Shown: in pieces, positions 58,698 through 64,000 of the stretch
How the letters are laid out: every line of letters starts with the position of its first letter
How positions within the stretch are numbered: position 1 is the stretch's first letter
Assembly (NCBI GenBank): GCA_003508835.1
Contig: PUFA01000070.1
Span: 558,001-622,000, forward strand
Reading direction: 5' to 3'
DNA from: Eonycteris spelaea
Taxonomy: Eukaryota; Chordata; Mammalia; Chiroptera; Pteropodidae
Length of the DNA: 64,000 nt
Translations under genes and position numbers: made by a program
Notes under the pieces: model-generated
What the model saw: the letters and a program-made list of their open reading frames with translations, nothing else
Told to the model about the DNA's origin: nothing
The model's database searches: none

Positions 58698-58698
58698 C
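58521..58698. repeat. (TTTC/TTC)n(TC)n compound microsatellite
   Basis: About 95 bp of ttcc/tttc/ttc units then ~80 bp of tc with a few gtct variants. It has the same architecture and orientation as 56606-56781, 1.9 kb away. Confidence 0.97.
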
Positions 58699-59849
58699 TT
58701 TGACCTATTCATTTATCAGACTTAGAGAAACATTTCATGTTACTTAACTAAAAGGTCAGAAATATTTGATGTCACAGTCACATAGGCACATGCTCATCAG
58801 AACTTAATGGGTGATTTCAGTTATAAAAATGTTCAGCCATGTCTAAACAGATGAGTGATTCCTAGTGGAAACCCTTCTTTCTACTCACTCTATAACTGGA
58901 TGTCAATTATCCACCCAATTCTTTTGAATGATTAAAAAAAAAGAGAGACCATTAATTCAGATGTGCCATTTATTGCCTATCAAAGGACAATTTGCAAATG
59001 AACATTACCCTCCAGGAAGCAGGGTCTTCCCATTTTCAGAGAAAAGTGATGATAATTGGATTTTGCATATGTTTCCCTTTTTGAGATAGAGACCACAGAC
59101 TTTGTTTATCACTATCTTTAGCCTGAACAGGAAATTTACAAAGAAATTCAAATGGAGAATAGAGTTAAAATGTTATAAAACTCATGGGAAACGTGTTCCA
59201 AATGATCCAGCGGCTTTAAAAAGTCCATTTTTAAAACACGAGAATAATGCAGCATAGTCGTATTTTCAGTAGCAGGGAGGGGCATTGCTGTGCCAACCAT
59301 ACTTTCTGGCCCTGTGACCAGCTGTTCATTATTTGTCAGAAGACTAGCTAGGTGGGACCAGGCTTGTAGTATCTGGCTGTGGAAAAAGTGTTTCTCTGTG
59401 AGAAACTTGCAAGTATGTATAAAGGTCAAACCAGGAATGCTGCACCTTTAGCAGCACCCTAACTCTAAACTTAACCTCAACACTAACTTTGGCTTTTAGA
59501 CAAGGTAGTTTGTTTATATGAGTAATCTGAAGAGAAAGTGTTCAAGGGCATTTGCATCACCCCTTAAGAGGGTACCAAACACTCCTCACTACTCCTATTT
59601 CCTCTGTGGGTCATACCTGCACCATAGGGTGTCTCCATCGGTCAGAATAGGTGGGTTATGCTGCTGTAATCAGTTATCTAGTATTGGTTTAGGGATTGCT
59701 AGTGGATGGTGAGTCAGGAAAAAAGTTTCATTCTCCCTGGAGACAGATAACAGTCATCTCTCCGGAGTGAAGTGATGAGCAGCACAACCCCAGCAAAGCA
59801 AATAAGCTTTTGTGTTTATAAGCCACTAAGACTTAGCGGCATAACCTGG
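58699..59849. other. No recognised feature
   Basis: A 93-codon minus frame (59148-59429) and a 64-codon + frame have no recognisable product. Confidence 0.5.
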
Positions 59850-59955
59850 TTTATCCTAATACCATATCTATTGCAATTTTACAGATGAACAAACAAACCC
59901 TCATGCAGGTGAAATAGATGGCCCAAGACTCTAGTCAAGCGCCAGGGAAACCATG
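59850..59955 (-). mobile_element. MIR SINE fragment
   Basis: 'ttttacagatgaacaaacaa' and 'gatggcccaagactctagtc' are the complement of the MIR core. Confidence 0.6.
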
Positions 59956-60162
59956 TGTGAGCTCTATTTAATACATCAGGCTGACTTTCATTTGTGTCCT
60001 TCAGAACCATAAAAGATAACTGATTTTTCCATCAACGACTGAGTTTTCAGCCTGATGAGGTCATTCTGATCCCATGTATCCCTGGGAATGAACTCGGTCT
60101 TTGAAAAGAGAGCAAAATAACTTTTTTTGGTGTGTATTGTTGTTTTTGTTTAGCTTCACAGG

Positions 60163-60276
60163 TAGGGTGATCAACCATTCCTCTTTGCCTGAAACTGGGA
60201 GATTTTCCGTGACATGGGACTGTCAGGGGTAAAATCACGGAAATCCCAAGCTAACCAGGATGAGTTGGTTACCCTA
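60163..60276. mobile_element. 114-bp DNA transposon-like element with TAGGGT termini
   Basis: The left end is 'tagggtgatcaacca' and the right end 'gagttggttaccct' plus 'a'. The reverse complement of the right end begins tagggtaaccaac, so the ends are imperfect inverted repeats. The interior ('gcctgaaactgggagatttt') recalls a common mammalian non-autonomous transposon that I cannot name. Confidence 0.6.
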
Positions 60277-60329
60277 ATTGCCAAAGTGCTATGTCTTAGC
60301 TACACTTAAGAATTATGCAGCATAGAACT

Positions 60330-60541
60330 CCCATTGCATCTTATAATACTTTCCATCATAATACTTATTACATTGTGTTTGTAAATGACTCAGACTGTTC
60401 AGTGTCTACCTAATCACAAAACCCTGAACTCCTGAGACCAAAAACTGTTTTTTGTCCTGTTTTATATTCCCAACACTTTGTATGATACCTGCCACTTTCA
60501 AGAAAGCACAGTAAATATTTATTAAATGGATGAATGAATGC
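60330..60541 (+). mobile_element. LINE-2 3' end
   Basis: 'tcataatacttattacattg', 'cctgagaccaaaaactgttt', 'cccaacactttgtatgatac' and 'cagtaaatatttattaaatg' end in a (TGAA) tail. Confidence 0.85.
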
Positions 60542-61264
60542 TGTTTCTCTGTTGTTTTACCTTCTAAAAACTGGTGTGGTGTGATTGGCTTTTCCTCCTT
60601 TGAGGATACATTTTACCTAGATACTAGTTTACCTGTAAAGAAAGGTAGGAATCTTCCTTGACTGTAGCTCCAGGCTTGCATAGAGCTTTCAGTGTGAGCC
60701 ATAGTGTACAATTGCATAAATCCAGCACTGCGTTTCAGTACAAACTGATTCCTTATTAGACTGACTGAATAATTGAATCTCCTTGTTTGGCATTTGTTTA
60801 AAGACAGAAGGTCATGGGACAAATGGTGGGTATTTGAGGCTGTGGAAACATATGTTATAAATTTGGTTTAGCTGTTTCTGGTAACTAGGATTATTGTGAC
60901 TGAAGACCCATGCTTTCCAAGTCTGCCCTCCACCCTTGGGAATGCATAACAACATGCCCTCCGAAACCAGAGGCGGGAAGAAAATCTCCCTGGGCATGCC
61001 TCACTGATGGACTGCATTCATGCCCAGTTAAGGACAGCAAACAGTGGTCTGAGAAACTTGCTCTGGAGAATTAGATCCACGTCCCATCCAGCTGAATAGC
61101 TTCATAACAGGCATATGAGGTGTGATGAGAAAGAGTTTGGTGGTTATTGATTTCATTTACAGACTAAATCCTCAGACATCTTTGTTTTCATTAATCACCC
61201 ATAGTGAGTCTTTCTTAAGTGACTAAGCTTTTCTGAGAAATGATTTAAATTCTATAAAGAGGCC
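60542..61264. other. No recognised feature
   Basis: Antisense frames of 61-69 codons, no recognisable product. Confidence 0.5.
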
Positions 61265-61450
61265 CTGTGGAGTGATGGTAAGATCACTGAACTTTATTAA
61301 GAGGACTTAAAAAAAACCTAGCCTCAGTTTCCTCATCTGTAAAATGGGTGTAATAATATCTATCTTTTTGATCTCATAAGATAGCTTGTGAAGTCAGAGG
61401 AAATTAAGTCAGTGAAAATGGTCTGAAGATTATCAAATGCAGAATAAATA
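61265..61450 (+). mobile_element. MIR SINE
   Basis: 'gtggagtgatggtaagatca', 'tagcctcagtttcctcatct' and 'gtaaaatgggtgtaataata' are clear MIR. Confidence 0.85.
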
Positions 61451-61574
61451 TAATATATATTTTCTGCCTCTATCAATTCATCTTGTTCTTTCTATCCTAT
61501 AACAAAACTTACCTAAGCTTGTCTTCTGCTTTGACTTCCTTTTATTAATCCCAATATTTTCTTTATTATAAGAA

Positions 61575-61740
61575 GGGAATAAACATTTGCTGTGTGCTTC
61601 ATATGTGCATTCTCTTCATAAGGCTACTCATGACAATTTACTTACAAGTACTAGTTCATAGTAGTTCATGTCCAAGATCATGCTAGACCTTAGGTTTAAA
61701 CTCAAGTGTGCCTATCTTATTGTCCATCACATTGCACTAC
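61575..61740 (-). mobile_element. MIR SINE fragment
   Basis: 'gctgtgtgcttcatatgtgc' and 'ttaggtttaaactcaagtgt' are the complement of MIR, decayed in the middle. Confidence 0.55.
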
Positions 61741-61767
61741 TTTCCAAGTTTTAAAGAGTTTCCCTCC

Positions 61768-61812
61768 GTTTTTGTTTTTTGTTTTTTGTTTTTGTTTTTG
61801 TTTTTTTTTTTG
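61768..61812. repeat. (TTTTTG)n low-complexity tract
   Basis: Units of 5-6 T plus G, ending in a T12 run. Confidence 0.9.
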
Positions 61813-62212
61813 TATCTTTGATTTGGTATACAAGTCTATCTTTGCCTTGATCATAACATTATGGTTTTCTAGATTTTGATCATATTTCCTCATCTTTTGT
61901 CACCTCATACTGAAAGGTCCTACTCCTTTCTGGTAGGCCTATTTCCTCAATCTTTGAATTTGCTTCTATTTGGCCCTTTCTTGAGATATAAGTAAAGCTG
62001 CACATAATATTCCAGGTATAGGTCCTCCAGGGTTGGGTACCAGGACAGGATAATGTTTTCAGGTATATTGCTAATACTCATCATAACACTCAGGTTATCA
62101 TTAGCTGTTTTGGCCGAAGGAGGGCAGTTCCAGTGGAACATCCTCTGGCTATTGCCAGCAACCATGTAGCCAGCCGTTAGGGAACATAATGTCTTGAAGT
62201 TGCTAAAATACT
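61813..62212. other. No recognised feature
   Basis: Ordinary sequence with a 72-codon antisense frame (61947-62165) of no known family. Confidence 0.45.
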
Positions 62213-62420
62213 TTCATTTATTTATTCAACAAGTATTTAAAAAGTGCTGAGCCTGTGCCAGTCTCTGCTATAGTTGTGGGGAGGGTAGAGAACAAAACAT
62301 TCCAAGTCTCTGTCTTCATGGAGCATATGGAGTAGTGTGAAGAGACAGTTGACAAATACAAACATGTATGATAAGTCAGGTTGTAAGTTCTATGTAGGAA
62401 AATAAAGCTAGGTGAAGGGA
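62213..62420 (-). mobile_element. LINE-2 3' end
   Basis: 'atttatttattcaacaagta', 'gagaacaaaacattccaagt', 'ctgtcttcatggagcatatg' and 'gacagttgacaaatacaaac' are the complement of L2. Confidence 0.85.
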
Positions 62421-63074
62421 ATAGAGGAAGACTGGGCAGGGAGTTTGGTTAAGTTAGAAAAGTCTTAATCTTTGCATAAGACAGAGAGATTTCAAAGATA
62501 ATAGCGGAGATAAAGCTTCTCTCAGCCAGGTCATAGAAGGGAGAATAGGAGAGGAAATGGGAGGCTGAGACACCAATGCAGTGCTGATGAGGGGCCCTAC
62601 CCTGCACTCCTCCCAGTAATGTGAGGGGAGTAGAATGTTGTGACTTCTCCAAACATCACATATACTCAAGCCACTTCCTCTACGTGTTCTAGAAGAAGCT
62701 CAATGTTTCCTCTTACTTAAGTTTCAGAGGAGGGGCTCTGGAACAGGTCTGGAACCAATTGGATGACGAGGGATAGTGCCAGGGAGGGAGTGGGGGCCTT
62801 AGTGGGAAAAACAGTGCCTTTGAGTCTTGTCTGTGGAGCAATGTTTTTAGAACAAATGTCTTTTCTCTCTCCTCCAGTGGCAGGGGAGCAGGATGGTATG
62901 AGACTGCCCCTGTTTGGGAGAGGCTGTTGTCCTTGGTGGGCTAGCAGGATCAGTTGGATCACTTTTTGGATATTTTCATCTTCATCCTTTTATACTTTTT
63001 CTTGGGGAGCCTTCTTCATGCCCACAAATATAGATTTAATATTGTCTTCTTTGTGCTCCAACACTACCTCTATT
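62421..63074. other. No recognised feature
   Basis: A 132-codon + frame (62763-63161) runs out of here into the L2 that follows. It contains no recognisable domain, and its overlap with a repeat argues against a gene. Confidence 0.5.
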
Positions 63075-63230
63075 ATAGTAGCATTGACCTTACTGTACTG
63101 TCTACTTGTCTGTTCCTCCTACTTGACCATGAACCTTTTGAAAGTAAAGACAAAATTATAATTGTCTTTATATTCCCAACACCCAGGATAATGCCTGGGT
63201 CAAGGTAGGCAAGCAATAATGATTTATTAC
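63075..63230 (+). mobile_element. LINE-2 3' end
   Basis: 'ctacttgaccatgaaccttt', 'tgaaagtaaagacaaaatta', 'tattcccaacacccaggata' and 'atgcctgggtcaaggtaggc' match L2. Confidence 0.8.
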
Positions 63231-63429
63231 ATTATAAAGAAAAACAAATGCATTAACTCTGTGTCATGAGTATTCTGTTACCTGGTATGAGTAACTGGAG
63301 TAGGTAAAAGAGAGTGACTAGCCTAAGCAATAAAACTCTTTTCTGTTTAACAGATCTTACATAACAACAACTATAACCACATACAGTGTGTCTTTCATCT
63401 TTACTCTATTTACTTTCTTTTAAATAACA

Positions 63430-63665
63430 GATTGAGGCTTATTTGCTCTGAAAAGCCTTTGCTGATTATTCATCTTACAATCTCCTAGCCAGTATCCTTT
63501 TCCCGAAGATGTTGCCTGTTATCACTTTGACTGTAGCCATAAATATGTGTTCCTAGATTTTGCAGTCAGCCCCCTCCCACCTTTCTTCCCCCCACATTGT
63601 GTTCTTAGAAATCATATCTTTCATAAAATAGAACATTTTCTCCTTGAGCGACAATGTTGTAATTA
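63430..63665 (+). mobile_element. possible LINE-2 fragment
   Basis: 'gaaaagcctttgctgattat' and 'acattttctccttgagcgac' are spaced as in L2, but decayed. Confidence 0.4.
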
Positions 63666-64000
63666 AGGGCTGACCAAGGACTCAGCAACTAAAATACAGT
63701 TATGATCAATAACATGTCAAAAAGACAAAGCTAATACTGCAATCCTCTAAAATAATTTAACGTAGTAAATATTATACCCCAAGTCCTATTAAAATAGGTC
63801 ATAAGAATACTGATTAAATAAGGATGCCTGGAATTATGTAAGATATAAAACCAAAACCCTATTTATCATATTTTTTTTCTAAAATTAACATCTATATTAA
63901 AATAAATATTTTCAATATATTAATGAACAACAATTTGTTCTGCTTTTAAAATAGAAACAGAACATTGGAGTCTTATTTAGATAGTGTAGACCTCTTTTTA
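63666..64000. other. AT-rich end of the window, nothing recognised
   Basis: No frames or nameable repeats. Confidence 0.5.

Noticed and set aside
58486..58747. Frames of 65-79 codons on both strands
   Set aside because: Microsatellite translations with no unique sequence.
62763..63161. 132-codon + frame as a gene
   Set aside because: Its 3' half is LINE-2 sequence and no domain is recognisable.

Overview
This window is mammalian nuclear DNA, most likely intergenic or from a long intron. The evidence is an AT-rich, CpG-poor background, dozens of decayed MIR and L2 copies, eutherian MaLR LTRs, several ages of L1, hAT-type transposon remnants and many microsatellites. I found no convincing protein-coding gene, functional RNA gene, CRISPR array or operon. 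Open reading frames are at most about 140 codons. Most lie in L1 antisense strands or simple repeats (poly-Phe/Leu/Pro/Ser), and none shows a recognisable protein family.

Lineage: I see no Alu, B1/B2, carnivore tRNA-Lys SINE, Bov-tA, equine ERE or vesper-bat VES copies. The only non-MIR short retroposons are two full-length 5S rRNA-derived copies, near 27.2 and 37.2 kb. 5S-derived SINEs are documented in fruit bats (Pteropodidae), so a megabat is one reasonable guess. Isolated 5S retropseudogenes occur in most mammals, so this is only suggestive; another laurasiatherian remains possible.

Layout. 0-13 kb: a MIR, a ~450 bp hAT-like element, an ~1 kb L2, a MER5A, a ~200 bp uncatalogued repeat present twice (9.1 and 12.0 kb), and weak exon-like signals at 8.95 and 10.56 kb. 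13-20 kb: a GC-rich block, L2 and MIR with a solo MaLR LTR inserted in the MIR, an LTR-like segment, and at 19.4-19.9 kb a CpG-enriched segment with GC-box, CCAAT and TATA-like motifs followed by consensus donors, which is the best regulatory candidate. 20-34 kb: L2, a polypurine tract, a 2 kb 5'-truncated L1 with a perfect 13-bp target-site duplication, a 5S retroposon, and several older nested L1s. 34-52 kb: L2/MIR-rich, expanded microsatellites, the second 5S retroposon with a 10-bp duplication, a 1.9 kb old L1, and a MIR-in-MIR nest. 52-64 kb: an L1 split by a MaLR LTR, further L2, MIR and L1 fragments, large (TA)n and (TTCC)n(TC)n tracts, and a small transposon with matched termini.

Repeat family names come from remembered consensus sequences read by eye. 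Boundaries are approximate unless a target-site duplication is quoted. Nothing here amounts to a novel gene system. The most useful leads are the 19.4-19.9 kb promoter-like segment, the duplicated 200 bp repeat and the 5S retroposons.
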